Below, in pieces: positions 25,692-34,244 of a DNA stretch of 64,000 bases. A model generated the notes under the pieces. It had not been told where the DNA came from and made no database searches. It saw only the letters and a list, made by a program, of their open reading frames with translations. Made by a program: the position numbers and the translations under genes. This stretch comes from Nocardiopsis sp. MG754419 (GTDB taxonomy: Bacteria > Actinomycetota > Actinomycetes > Streptosporangiales > Streptosporangiaceae): NCBI RefSeq assembly GCF_018207095.1, contig NZ_QOCZ01000020.1:59356-123355 (forward strand), written 5' to 3'. Numbering within the stretch: position 1 is the first letter of the stretch; each line of letters opens with the position of its first letter.

Positions 25692-26492
25692 ATGTCCGAT
25701 TCTCCCGCGCCGCTGTGGCGCGCACTCGTCGCAACCGACCCCACCCGCCCGTTCGTGACCTCCTACGACGACCTCGGTGACCGGGTCGAGTTGTCCCGGG
25801 CCACTCTGGACAACTGGGTGTCCAAGACCTCGAACATGTTGGTGGACGGCTTCGGCACGCAGCCGGGCGACCGTGTGGCCGTGGCCCTGCCGCCGCACTG
25901 GCAGTCGCTGGCCTGGGTCCTGTCCTGCTGGTCGGTGGGCGCGACGGCGGTGCTGGGCGCCGCGGGCGGGGTGGCCCCCGGCACCGAGGTCGCGGTCGCC
26001 GACCCGACCCGGCTCGACGCCGCCCTGGACGGGGGCGCGGAGGAGGTCGTGGGCACCTCCCTGGACTCGTTGGGCATGCCGCTCAAGGAGGTCCCGGCGA
26101 TGGTCACCGACTACACGTTGGAGGCGCGCGGGCACGGCGACCACTTCCAGCACTACCCGGTGGACCCCGACGAGCCCGCGTTGGAGACGGACGGGCACGC
26201 GCTCACCGGCGCCGAACTGGTGGCCGTGGGTCGGTCCCGTGCCGAGGAGTGGGCTCTGGGCGACGCGGACCGGCTGGCCGTGATCGTCGCCACCGACGCC
26301 CCCCTGACCGCCCTCGGCGTCGACCTGTCGGTGCTCATCGCCGCGGTCGTGTCCGGCGTCCCGTTGGTGCTGACCCCTCCCCCGGCGCCCGGGGAGGAGG
26401 AGCGGTTCCTCAAGCGTCTGGGGACCGAACGCGTGAGCGTCGTCCACGGGGCGGATCCCGAGGGCGACCTCCCCTTCCGCCGGGTGGGCTGA
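25692..26492 (+). CDS. TIGR03089 family protein (AMP-binding-like)
   Basis: 266 residues, recognised as the actinobacterial TIGR03089 family: LWRALVATDPTRPFVTSYDD, VELSRATLDNWVSKTSNML and DRVAVALPPHWQSLAWVLSCW. The fold resembles the N-terminal part of acyl-CoA or amino-acid adenylating enzymes, but the protein is far too short for a full ligase and has no adenylation P-loop (SGTTG type). It is thus probably a non-ligase relative. It is usually found near manC, LytR-type and glycosyltransferase genes, which fits here. Divergent from the GT-C-like gene. Confidence 0.8.
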   Translation: MSDSPAPLWRALVATDPTRPFVTSYDDLGDRVELSRATLDNWVSKTSNMLVDGFGTQPGDRVAVALPPHWQSLAWVLSCWSVGATAVLGAAGGVAPGTEVAVADPTRLDAALDGGAEEVVGTSLDSLGMPLKEVPAMVTDYTLEARGHGDHFQHYPVDPDEPALETDGHALTGAELVAVGRSRAEEWALGDADRLAVIVATDAPLTALGVDLSVLIAAVVSGVPLVLTPPPAPGEEERFLKRLGTERVSVVHGADPEGDLPFRRVG

Positions 26493-26560
26493 ACGGCGAC
26501 GTCGTCGAACCCGGGGCTGTCCGAGGTGCCCTGCGGGGTCGTGTCCGGGCCCGTCACCGA

Positions 26561-26731
26561 TCACCCGGCCGGGTCGTGACCCTCGCCCTGACGTGCGCGC
26601 TCCGCGGCCCGTTCGCGTTCCCGCGCCCGCCGCTCCTGAAGGATCCGGCGGGCGCGGCGCTCCTCTCGGGCGGTCCGCTCGGCCTCGGCGCGGTAGAGGT
26701 CGGCCGCCCGGGCACTGTGGTCGGGGTGCAT
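26561..26731 (-). CDS. Small Arg/Glu-rich helical protein, 56 aa
   Basis: A 56-residue ORF from ATG 26731 with GGGAGA 5 nt upstream. After MHPDHSARAADLYRAEAERT the rest is a long amphipathic helix of alternating Arg and Glu (EERRARRILQERRARERERA), so it is likely a coiled coil or a nucleic-acid or membrane-surface binder. It converges with TIGR03089. I do not recognise a family. The reading frame looks coding and has a Shine-Dalgarno, but the low complexity leaves doubt. Confidence 0.55.
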   Translation of the reverse strand: MHPDHSARAADLYRAEAERTAREERRARRILQERRARERERAAERARQGEGHDPAG

Positions 26732-26829
26732 GGTCTCTCCCGGTGGTCACGGCGGGGGCCGTTCCCCCGACCGTTCCCACACTCGGTCCAAGGACCCCGG
26801 CGACACATCGGAAGATCTCACTGAACAGC

Positions 26830-26867
26830 GACGCCGCGGCCCCCTCAGTCGGGTCGGCCGCGGCGTC
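26830..26867. terminator. Strong hairpin, terminator of the amidohydrolase gene
   Basis: A perfect 12-bp stem, GACGCCGCGGCC/GGCCGCGGCGTC, with a 14-nt loop, about 50 nt past the amidohydrolase stop. Confidence 0.65.
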
Positions 26868-26916
26868 GCGGGGTCCTCAGATCCGGCTCGGGCCGCCTCA
26901 GACGAGGCGAACCGAC

Positions 26917-28131
26917 TCAGGACTCGCGGTAGTAGGGGTCCAACGCGGTGCCCTGCCCCCGCTCCTCGTCGAAGGTGTAGACCTCGCGCCCGCCGACGAA
27001 CACGCGCAGCGCGCGGTTCATGATGTCGAGGGGGTCGCCGGACCAGATCACCAGGTCGGCGTCCAGTCCCGCGCGCAGGGAGCCCACCCGGTCGTCCAGG
27101 CCCATGATCTCGGCCGGGTTGACGGTCAGGGCGCGGATCGCGGCGTCACGGTCCATGCCCTCCTTGACGCACAGGATCGCCTGGTAGACGAGGAACTCGA
27201 TGGGGATCACCGGCGCGTCGGTCGTGAGGGCGACCTTGACCCCGGCACGGTCCAGGATGCCCGGGTTGGCCAGGGTGCGGTTGCCGACCTCGACCTTGGA
27301 GCGGCTGGTCATCAGCGGCCCGATGATGACGGGGATGCCGCGCTCGGCGATCTCGTCGGCCAGGAGGTGGCCCTCGGTGCAGTGGTTGATGATGAGGCGG
27401 TACCCGAACTCGTCCGCCAGCCGCATCGCGGTGTGCATGTCGTCCGCGCGGTGGACGTGCTGGCACCAGGGCACCTCGCCGTCGAGCACCTGGACGAGGG
27501 TCTCCAGCGTGTTGTCGCGGTCGAAGGGCGTGCCCTCCTCGGCGGCGTGGTCCCTCTTGGCCTTGTAGTCCTGGGCCTTGGTGAAGGCGTCGCGGATCAC
27601 CGCGGCCACGCCCTGACGCGTGGAGGGCAGCGTCTTCTTCTCACCGTAGACCCGCTTGGGGTTCTCACCCAGCGCGCTCTTGACGCTGGCGGGCTCTCTG
27701 AGGAGCCGGTCCTCCACGCTGCGCCCCCACATCTTGATGGCAACGGTGCGGCCACCGATGGGGTTGCCCGAACCGGGCTTGATGACGGAGCTGGTGACAC
27801 CACCGGAGAGGGCGTCGACGAACCCCTGGTCGGCGGGGTTGATGGCGTCGATCGCCCGCATGCGGGCGCCGTTGGGGTCGGTCATCTCGTTGGTGTCGTC
27901 ACCGGCCCAGCCGATGGTCTCCTCGTGGATGCCGACATGCCCGTGGGCCTCGACGAACCCGGGCAGGACCCATCGGCCGGCGGCGTCCACGATCTCGGCG
28001 CCCTCGGGGACGGTGACCTCCTCGGCCGTCCCCACGGCGGCGATCCGGCCGTCGGAGATCAGCACCGTCCCGCCCTCGATGGGATCTCCCACGACGGGCA
28101 CGACATATCCGGAAGTGATAGCGATATCCAT
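26917..28131 (-). CDS. Amidohydrolase (imidazolonepropionase-like)
   Basis: 404 residues of the metal-dependent amidohydrolase superfamily. Visible features are the N-terminal beta domain (ITSGYVVPVVGDPIEGG), the metal HxH in GFVEAHGHVGIHE, the central QHVHRADDMHTAMRLADEFG and IINHCTEGH segments with further His ligands, and the catalytic Asp in LTTDAPVIP. The C-terminus closes with DRVGSLRAGLDADLVIW. Family knowledge: hydrolysis of cyclic or linear amide bonds; the natural substrate is not predictable. I chose ATG 28131 over the TTG nine nt upstream. It stands alone on this strand, followed by a terminator. Confidence 0.9.
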   Translation of the reverse strand: MDIAITSGYVVPVVGDPIEGGTVLISDGRIAAVGTAEEVTVPEGAEIVDAAGRWVLPGFVEAHGHVGIHEETIGWAGDDTNEMTDPNGARMRAIDAINPADQGFVDALSGGVTSSVIKPGSGNPIGGRTVAIKMWGRSVEDRLLREPASVKSALGENPKRVYGEKKTLPSTRQGVAAVIRDAFTKAQDYKAKRDHAAEEGTPFDRDNTLETLVQVLDGEVPWCQHVHRADDMHTAMRLADEFGYRLIINHCTEGHLLADEIAERGIPVIIGPLMTSRSKVEVGNRTLANPGILDRAGVKVALTTDAPVIPIEFLVYQAILCVKEGMDRDAAIRALTVNPAEIMGLDDRVGSLRAGLDADLVIWSGDPLDIMNRALRVFVGGREVYTFDEERGQGTALDPYYRES

Positions 28132-28205
28132 GCCGGGCAACCTAGCCCATCCCGGGACGACCCCCCAAGACCCTGGCGGAACCGATCATCCAACGACCGG
28201 GTCGT

Positions 28206-29018
28206 TCAGCCGTCGGGCCACCGGGCGGTGAGAAGCTCGGAGTCGGGGCTCACGTCCACGCTCGCCTCCTCGATGGCGTCGCGCACCATCCGGCAGTGGC
28301 CGACGTCCTCGCTGTCCCCGGTGAGGTCACCGCCCTGGGTGGCGAAGGCGTAGACCATGCTCGGTCGGTCGGCGAACTCCATGATCCGGAACGCGCCGCC
28401 CAGGCCCGGGTGCTCCGGGGTGTCCTCGGGGATGATCGCGAGGTCGACGATGCCGGCCTTGACGAGGTCGGCGAGGAAGTCGCGCTGCCCGTTGAGGACG
28501 TCCGCCCCGCCCTGGGGACGCCGCAGCACCGACTCGTTGAGCACCACCCTCAGGGCCGGCCCCTCGGGCCCGGTCATCGCCGCCCGGTACGCCATCTCCT
28601 CCTCCACCATGGCCTCGACCTCTTCGGGTTCGAGGTGGGAGTGGAGCGGGCCCAGCACCGCCCGTGCGTACTCACGGGTGCGCAGGAAGACCGGGACGGT
28701 CATGGGCTGGTGCTCCCACAGCCGGGCGGCGTGGGTGCCGAGCTCGTGCATGTCGCCGAACTCGTTGGGGAAGGCCTCCGCCTGCAGCGTGATCGCCCAG
28801 GCCTCGAGGAGTTGGTGGTCGGTGCCGAGAGCGGTGTCGACCCGTTCCACCAGGGACCGGGCGGGTCTGCAGTGCGCGTCCTCCACCTCTCTCAACTTGT
28901 CGTCGGTGACCCCTACGCTCCTGGCGAGCTCGGCGCGTGACAGCCCACGGTCGGCGCGGGCACGTAGCAGCCGCGCCCCGAAGGGAAGCCACATAGCCGA
29001 CGGCAACGCGGAATTCAT
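28206..29018 (-). CDS. Helix-turn-helix regulator with DUF5753 (Scr1) domain
   Basis: 270 residues. An N-terminal XRE-type helix-turn-helix (LLRARADRGLSRAELARSVGVTDDKLREVE) is followed by a ~180-residue DUF5753 domain (MTVPVFLRTREYARAVLGPL, EEEMAYRAAMTGPEGPALRVVLNES, FRIMEFADRPSMVYAF). Streptomyces and relatives carry many of these, usually paired with a small DUF397 protein that they control. No DUF397 gene is visible on either side. ATG 29018 is preferred to ATG 29024 because GGAGAGG is spaced 8 nt from it. It is divergent from the PLDc_N protein gene; the AT-rich segment near 29165-29185 may hold the shared promoter. Confidence 0.9.
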   Translation of the reverse strand: MNSALPSAMWLPFGARLLRARADRGLSRAELARSVGVTDDKLREVEDAHCRPARSLVERVDTALGTDHQLLEAWAITLQAEAFPNEFGDMHELGTHAARLWEHQPMTVPVFLRTREYARAVLGPLHSHLEPEEVEAMVEEEMAYRAAMTGPEGPALRVVLNESVLRRPQGGADVLNGQRDFLADLVKAGIVDLAIIPEDTPEHPGLGGAFRIMEFADRPSMVYAFATQGGDLTGDSEDVGHCRMVRDAIEEASVDVSPDSELLTARWPDG

Positions 29019-29226
29019 GCCCATGACCTCTCCCGTCCTGCCGACACCTCACGGGCCCGGCGTGACGTACCCTCGGTGCGACACTCCGGCCCCGGAGTTC
29101 GACCTTCTCTCGGCTCCGGGTGGCTGGTCAAGCGACCAGGCGGGTGCGGCCATCCGTGATAAGTCAGCACAAAAACCACGATGTCGCCACTCCCCTGTCG
29201 AGTGTTTCCCCCGATTGGAAGGTCCG

Positions 29227-29655
29227 TTGGTCTACCTCGCCCTCCTCCTCGCACTGATGTCATTGGCGTTCTGGGTGTACGCGCTCTTCGACGTCGTCGG
29301 ATCCGACACCGAACGGGTCCGCCTCCTGCCCAAGCCCGCCTGGGTCGTGATCGTCCTGTTCCTGCCGAAGATCGGTGCCGCCGCGTGGTTCCTGCTCGGG
29401 CGTCCGCCCCGGGATCCCGCGCTCGCCGGTGGTCCGACCGGGCCTCCCCCGCCCTTCCCCGAGTACGAGCACCCGGGGCGCGCCCGCGCCTCCTCGCCCG
29501 AGGAGGACGAGGCCTTCCTGCGACGGTGTCGGGAGCGTGCCGAGGACCAGCGCCGCAGGGCCCGGGAGATCCAGGCCCGGGAGGAACGCGAACGCCTGGA
29601 GCGGGAGCGCCGCGACCGCGACGGCGACGAGGACCCGACGGGACCGTCGTCCTGA
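29227..29655 (+). CDS. Small membrane protein with PLD-nuclease N-terminal (PLDc_N) domain
   Basis: 142 residues. Two helices (VYLALLLALMSLAFWVYALF at the N-terminus and PAWVVIVLFLPKIGAAAWFLL near 38-58) form the PLDc_N domain. This domain is common in actinobacterial two-helix proteins and in cardiolipin synthases. The rest is a Pro-rich linker (FPEYEHPGRARASSPEEDEA) and a charged helix of Arg/Glu repeats. The start is TTG 29227 with GGAAGG just upstream. No catalytic HKD motif is present, so it is not a phospholipase. Function unknown. Confidence 0.78.
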   Translation: MVYLALLLALMSLAFWVYALFDVVGSDTERVRLLPKPAWVVIVLFLPKIGAAAWFLLGRPPRDPALAGGPTGPPPPFPEYEHPGRARASSPEEDEAFLRRCRERAEDQRRRAREIQAREERERLERERRDRDGDEDPTGPSS

Positions 29656-29760
29656 CCGTCCGCCGGGTTCCGGCCCAGGACGTCCCCGACTTCTGGGGCG
29701 ACCCGATTCCCAGTACCCTGAGTGCCGCCCCGCCGCGAACCCGATCTCGGAAGTGAACCG

Positions 29761-30432
29761 ATGAACCGCTTGACCCTGCCGGTATCGATCCTCGCCTGCT
29801 CCGCTCTGTTCGCCACCGCGGCGTGCGGGTCCGAGGAGACCACGCCCGAGCCCGAGCCCGACGCTCCCTCCCCCGCGGCCTCCGACGAGTCGCCGTTGCC
29901 CGCCGAGGTGGACATTACCGGTGTGGAGGGTGCGGTGCTGCAGACCAGTGAGGGCGAGATCGAACTCGAACTGCTCCCCGACGCGGCGCCCATCGCCGTC
30001 GCGAACTTCGTCGGACTGGCCGAGGGCGGACTGGCGACCAACCCGGAGACGGGCGCCGACGCGTTCTACGACGACACGATCTTCCACCGGGTCATCCCGG
30101 ACTTCATGATCCAGGGCGGTGACCCCCAGGGCACCGGCCGGGGCGGCCCCGGCTACCAGTTCCCCGACGAGTTCGACTCCGGGCTGACCTTCGACGAGCC
30201 GGGTGTGCTGGCCATGGCCAACTCGGGGCCGGCCACCAACGGGTCGCAGTTCTTCATCACGGTCGCGCCGACCCCGCACCTGGACGACATGCACACGATC
30301 TTCGGCAAGGTCGCCGACGAGGACTCCATGGAGATCGTGGAGGCGATCTCCGCCGTGGCGACCGACGGCAACGACAAGCCGTCCAGCGACGTCGTGGTGG
30401 AATCGATCACCATCGAGCGCGCCGACGACTGA
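29761..30432 (+). CDS. Peptidyl-prolyl cis-trans isomerase, cyclophilin-type lipoprotein
   Basis: 223 residues. The signal peptide ends in the lipobox ATAAC (C22), followed by a Pro/Glu linker and a cyclophilin domain of ~165 residues. Active-site segments are present: [20 protein letters not shown] (catalytic Arg), [12 protein letters not shown], and [16 protein letters not shown]. Role: prolyl isomerisation and folding help on the outer face of the membrane. The ATG 29761 start has GGAAG upstream. It converges with the cysteine desulfurase gene, separated by a large hairpin. Confidence 0.93.
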   Translation: MNRLTLPVSILACSALFATAACGSEETTPEPEPDAPSPAASDESPLPAEVDITGVEGAVLQTSEGEIELELLPDAAPIAVANFVGLAEGGLATNPETGADAFYDDTIFHRVIPDFMIQGGDPQGTGRGGPGYQFPDEFDSGLTFDEPGVLAMANSGPATNGSQFFITVAPTPHLDDMHTIFGKVADEDSMEIVEAISAVATDGNDKPSSDVVVESITIERADD

Positions 30433-30480
30433 TCCGGGCCTCCGTGGGGCGGCGCCCCGACGGGGACGACGCCCGGACGC

Positions 30481-30517
30481 ACAGGGGGTGGTGGGGCTCG
30501 GCCCCGCCGCCCCCTGT
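30481..30517. terminator. Bidirectional terminator between the cyclophilin and cysteine desulfurase genes
   Basis: A 17-bp stem, ACAGGGGGTGGTGGGGC/GCCCCGCCGCCCCCTGT (two G-T positions), with a TCG loop, lies between converging genes. Confidence 0.75.
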
Positions 30518-30586
30518 CCGTGTACCGGGGCCCGTGCGCGCGTGCCCGGTCCCGCGTCCTCGGTCCCGCGGGCACGCGGGACGGGT

Positions 30587-31759
30587 TCAGCGGCGGCGCT
30601 TGGCCCGGGCGGCGCGGGCGCGCTCGACCGCCGGAGCGATCCCCTCCACGAGACGCTCCACGTCCTCCTCGGTGGAGGTGCGGCCCAGGGACAGGCGCAG
30701 GCTGCTCAGCGCGACCTCGGGGTCGGCCCCGGTGGCCAGCAGCACGTGACTGGGCTGGGCCACCCCGGCGGAGCAGGCCGAACCCGTGGAACAGGAGATA
30801 CCGCGGGCGTCGAGGAGCATGAGCAGGGCGTCGCCCTCGCAGCCGGGGAAGGACAGGTGGGCGATGCCGGGCAGGCGCCGGGCGGGGTCGCCGTTGACCA
30901 CCACGTCCGGCACGACCTCGCGTACCCGGGTCTCCAAGGCGTCGCGCAACACGGTGAGGTGCTTGGTGTGCTCCTCCCGATCGGCCACCGCCAGTCCCAC
31001 CGCGGTCGCCAGGCCACGGGTGAGCGGGGCGGACAGGGTGCCGGAGCGGATGTCGCGTTCCTGACCGCCACCGTGCAGCACCGGGACCGGGGCCAGACCG
31101 CGCGCCACCACCAGGGCGCCGGACCCGACGGGGCCACCGAGCTTGTGGCCGCTCAGGGAGAGCGCGCTCACACCACTGTCGGCGAAGTCCACGTCCTCCA
31201 CACCCACGGCCTGGACCGCGTCGGTGTGGAAGGGCACACCGAACTCCGCGGCGACCGCGGCGAGTTCACGGACCGGCTGCACGGTACCGATCTCGTTGTT
31301 GGCCCACATCACCGACACCACGGCCACGGAGGCGGGGTCGCGTTCGATGGCCGCGCGCAGGGCACCGGGGGTCACCCGGCCGACGGCGTCGACCGGCACC
31401 TCCTCGCACTCGGCGCTCTGGTGATCGGCCATCCACCGGGCCGGGTCGAGGGCGGCGTGGTGTTCCACGGCGCTGACCAGGATCCGCGTGCGGGCCGGAT
31501 CCTCCGCGTGGCGCGACCAGAAGAGGCCCTTGAGGGCGATGTTGTTCGACTCGGTGCCGCCGGCGGTGAAGACGACCTCGTGCGGGGTCGCGCGGACCGC
31601 CTCGGCGATCGTCTCGCGCGCCTCCTCGACGGTCCGACGGGCGGCACGGCCGTGTCCGTGCAGGGAGGACGGGTTACCGAGGGCACCGAGCTGCGCCGCC
31701 ACTGCGGCGATCACCTCGGGACGGACGTCGGTCGTGGCTGCGTGATCCAGATACACCAT
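30587..31759 (-). CDS. Cysteine desulfurase (IscS/NifS class)
   Basis: 390 residues of the class V aminotransferase fold. It starts MVYLDHAATTDVRPEV. PLP binding is shown by SLSGHKLGGPVG (Schiff-base Lys) and TAGGTESNNIALKG. The catalytic Cys lies in GISCSTGSACSAG, a loop length typical of group I enzymes. Role: takes sulfur from L-cysteine for tRNA thiolation or Fe-S clusters. In actinobacteria such a gene often precedes mnmA, which is not adjacent here. It is divergent from aroA. ATG 31759 is 10 nt after a TATCCT hexamer. Confidence 0.92.
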   Translation of the reverse strand: MVYLDHAATTDVRPEVIAAVAAQLGALGNPSSLHGHGRAARRTVEEARETIAEAVRATPHEVVFTAGGTESNNIALKGLFWSRHAEDPARTRILVSAVEHHAALDPARWMADHQSAECEEVPVDAVGRVTPGALRAAIERDPASVAVVSVMWANNEIGTVQPVRELAAVAAEFGVPFHTDAVQAVGVEDVDFADSGVSALSLSGHKLGGPVGSGALVVARGLAPVPVLHGGGQERDIRSGTLSAPLTRGLATAVGLAVADREEHTKHLTVLRDALETRVREVVPDVVVNGDPARRLPGIAHLSFPGCEGDALLMLLDARGISCSTGSACSAGVAQPSHVLLATGADPEVALSSLRLSLGRTSTEEDVERLVEGIAPAVERARAARAKRRR

Positions 31760-31853
31760 GGCGCGATCCAGGATACGTCGGACGTTCCGGCTCCCCGCCC
31801 GGTGGTCGTCCACAGGCGTCGCACGCCTTCCTCCGATCCCCTTCCCGGACCGA

Positions 31854-31859
31854 TAACCT
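31854..31859 (+). promoter_or_regulatory. -10 hexamer of a leaderless promoter (aroA)
   Basis: TAACCT ends 6 nt before ATG 31866, without a Shine-Dalgarno. Confidence 0.5.
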
Positions 31860-31865
31860 TGGGTC

Positions 31866-33194
31866 ATGCCTGACTCCGCGCCCACGCCGTCCCACCGGAA
31901 CGACACTCCCACCGGCGAGCACTGGCCCGCGCCCACCGCGGGCGCCCCGGTGCGCGCCCGCGTCCGCCTGCCCGGGTCCAAGTCCGTCACCAACCGCGCC
32001 CTGGTCATCGCGGCCCTGTCGGAAGCGCCGTGTCTGGTGCGGCGGCCCCTGGTGAGCCGGGACAGCGAGCTCATGGTGGGCGCCCTGCGCGCGCTGGGGG
32101 TCACGGTCACCGAGGTGCCCTCCGACTCCCCGGACGCCCCCGACCTGTCCATCGCCCCGGCCCCGTTGACCGGTCCGGCCTCGGTCGACGTGGGCAACGC
32201 CGGCACCGTCATGCGCTTCGTTCCGCCGTTGGCGGCCCTGGCCTCGGGGGACGTGCGCTTCGACGGCGACCCCCGGGCCCGTGAGCGGCCGGTGGGCGAG
32301 CTGCTCGGGGCCCTGCGCGCGCTGGGGGCCGACATCGACGACGGCGGGCGCGGAGCATTCCCGTTCACCCTCCACGGCACCGGTGCCGTGCGCGGTGGCG
32401 AGGTCATCCTGGACGCCTCGGGTTCGTCCCAATTCGTGTCGGCGCTGCTGCTCGGCGGCGCGCGCTTCACCGAGGGGGTGCACGTGCGCCACCAGGGGCC
32501 GCCCGTGCCCTCGCAGCCGCACCTGGACATGACGGTGGAGATGCTGCGCGCGGCCGGGGCGACGGTCACCACCGGGCAGAACTCCTGGAAGGTGGAACCC
32601 GGACCGCTGCGTGCCACCGAGATCACCGTGGAACCCGACCTGTCCAACGCGGCGCCGTTCCTGGCCGCCGCCCTGGTGAGCAAGGGCGAGATCACCGTCG
32701 AGGGGTGGCCCGAGCACACCACCCAGGCCGGTGATGCCCTGCGCGGGCTGTTCACCCGCATGGGCGGCGAGGTCTCCCGGACCGACGGAACGGACCTGAC
32801 CCTGCGCGGCACCGGGGCGATCCACGGCATCACGGCGGACCTGCGCGACGTCGGTGAGCTCACCCCCACCATCGCCGCGGTGGCCGCCCTGGCCGACTCC
32901 CCGTCGCGTCTCACCGGCATCGCGCACCTGCGCCGCCACGAGACCGACCGGATCGCCGCTCTGGCCACCGAGATCAACCGCCTCGGCGGAGACGCGGTGG
33001 AACTCCCGGACGGCCTGGTGATCCGCCCGCGTCCGCTGCACGGCGGGGTGTTCCACTCCTACGACGACCACCGGATGGCCACGTCCGGCGCGGTGATCGG
33101 GCTCGCGGTGCCCGGGGTGGAGGTGGAGAACATCGCCACCACGCGCAAGACCATGCCCGACTTCCCGGGCCTGTGGTCGGAGGTCCTGTCATGA
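31866..33194 (+). CDS. aroA: 3-phosphoshikimate 1-carboxyvinyltransferase (EPSP synthase)
   Basis: 442 residues, normal length. It makes EPSP from shikimate 3-phosphate and PEP in the aromatic amino acid pathway. Signatures are [19 protein letters not shown], the [15 protein letters not shown] motif, [15 protein letters not shown], the [14 protein letters not shown] segment, [11 protein letters not shown] and the final [15 protein letters not shown]. The start lacks a Shine-Dalgarno and lies 6 nt after a -10 hexamer. The stop overlaps the following ATG (ATGA at 33191-33194), the usual coupling to rsgA, but that downstream frame is broken. Confidence 0.96.
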   Translation: MPDSAPTPSHRNDTPTGEHWPAPTAGAPVRARVRLPGSKSVTNRALVIAALSEAPCLVRRPLVSRDSELMVGALRALGVTVTEVPSDSPDAPDLSIAPAPLTGPASVDVGNAGTVMRFVPPLAALASGDVRFDGDPRARERPVGELLGALRALGADIDDGGRGAFPFTLHGTGAVRGGEVILDASGSSQFVSALLLGGARFTEGVHVRHQGPPVPSQPHLDMTVEMLRAAGATVTTGQNSWKVEPGPLRATEITVEPDLSNAAPFLAAALVSKGEITVEGWPEHTTQAGDALRGLFTRMGGEVSRTDGTDLTLRGTGAIHGITADLRDVGELTPTIAAVAALADSPSRLTGIAHLRRHETDRIAALATEINRLGGDAVELPDGLVIRPRPLHGGVFHSYDDHRMATSGAVIGLAVPGVEVENIATTRKTMPDFPGLWSEVLS

Positions 33195-33310
33195 GCCGCA
33201 CCCGGGGCGGGGGACGCCACCTCGACGAGGACGACATCCGGGTGCGCGCCCGAGGCGGTTCCCGTCCCGGTACCGCTGTCTCGTGGACGGGGTCCCCGTC
33301 GTGGCGATGA
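33191..33310 (+). pseudogene. rsgA: Orphaned N-terminal fragment of rsgA (39 codons)
   Basis: From the ATG coupled to the aroA stop, the frame reads [20 protein letters not shown] then GGSRP, which matches the N-terminus of actinobacterial RsgA (basic, DEDDIR motif). After GGSRP it runs out of frame into TGA 33308-33310. By comparison with remembered Streptomyces RsgA, about 22 codons that include the first OB-fold strand are missing, and the remaining frame is shifted. The TGA overlaps an in-frame ATG (33307) of the main RsgA frame, so reinitiation could occur. A sequencing error alone would not restore the missing codons. Confidence 0.6.
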
Positions 33311-34155
33311 AGGCCCGTGAACTGGGCCGCGGCTCCATCGTGGTCGGTGACCGGGTGGACGTGGTCGGCGACCTCTCCGGCAGACCCGACACCCTGGCCC
33401 GGGTGGTGCGCGTACGCGAGCGCGCCTCCGTGCTCAGACGCACCGCCGACGACACCGACCCGGTGGAGCGGGTGATCGTGGCCAACGCCGACCAGCTCGC
33501 CATCGTGTGCGCGCTGGCCGACCCGGCGCCGCAGCCGCGCTTCGTCGACCGCTGCCTGGTGGCGGCCTACGACGCCGGGCTGGAACCGCTGTTGTGCCTG
33601 ACCAAGGCCGACCTGGCCGCGCCGGACGAGATGCTCGGCACCTACAAGCCGCTGGGGCTTCCCTACGAGGTCCTGGGACCGGACGAGGACCTGGGCGAGC
33701 TGCGCTCCCGGTTGGCCGGGCAGACGACCGTGTTCGTGGGTTCCTCGGGCGTGGGCAAGTCCACCCTGGTCAATCGGCTCGTTCCGGGCACCGACCGGGC
33801 CGTGGGGCACGTCAACGCGGTCACCGGGCGGGGGCGGCACACCTCGACCTCGGCGCTGGCCCTGGAGTTCGAGGGCGGTTGGCTGATCGACACCCCGGGG
33901 GTGCGCAGTTTCGGGCTGGCCCACATCGACGCTGCCGAGATCGTCGCGGGCTTCCACGACCTCGACGCCTTCGCCGTGGACTGTCCGCCGGACTGTTCCC
34001 ACCAGGCCGAGGCGACCGACTGCGCCATCACCGCCGCCCTGGAACGGGGCGAGATCGACCCGGAACGGGTGGCGTCCCTTCGCCGGCTGCTCAGCAGCCG
34101 CGAGGGCGAGGACGAGACCGAGCCGTCGTCCCCGCCGACCGGCCCGCACTCCTGA
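33283..34155 (+). CDS. rsgA: Ribosome small-subunit GTPase A, N-terminally shortened
   Basis: 290 residues from GTG 33283 (282 if ATG 33307 is used). RsgA is a circularly permuted GTPase that helps mature the 30S subunit. The order of motifs is as expected: G4 LTKADLAAP, then G1 GSSGVGKSTL, then G3 DTPGVRSFGL. A C-terminal Cys/His cluster follows (DCPPDCSHQAEATDC). The OB-fold is cut: only DGVPVVAMKARELGRG onward remains, while family members start 50-60 residues earlier. The missing head is in another frame at 33191-33310. The conserved body suggests the protein is still made, perhaps by reinitiation. A frame error in the assembly is the main alternative. Confidence 0.85.
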   Translation: MDGVPVVAMKARELGRGSIVVGDRVDVVGDLSGRPDTLARVVRVRERASVLRRTADDTDPVERVIVANADQLAIVCALADPAPQPRFVDRCLVAAYDAGLEPLLCLTKADLAAPDEMLGTYKPLGLPYEVLGPDEDLGELRSRLAGQTTVFVGSSGVGKSTLVNRLVPGTDRAVGHVNAVTGRGRHTSTSALALEFEGGWLIDTPGVRSFGLAHIDAAEIVAGFHDLDAFAVDCPPDCSHQAEATDCAITAALERGEIDPERVASLRRLLSSREGEDETEPSSPPTGPHS

Positions 34156-34210
34156 CCGGTTCCGGGGTTCCGGGGCGTACCGCCGGCGCATCCACGCGGC
34201 CGCACCGAGG

Positions 34211-34244
34211 CAGTGGCTCAGTGGCTCAGTGGCTCAGTGGCTCA
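34211..34244. repeat. Tandem repeat of 8 bp, four copies, over the tetR stop codon
   Basis: The unit CAGTGGCT is repeated four times exactly, plus CA. On the minus strand the unit reads AGCCACTG, and the first copy supplies the last codons and the TGA of the TetR gene. Such arrays can change copy number by slippage. Confidence 0.85.
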
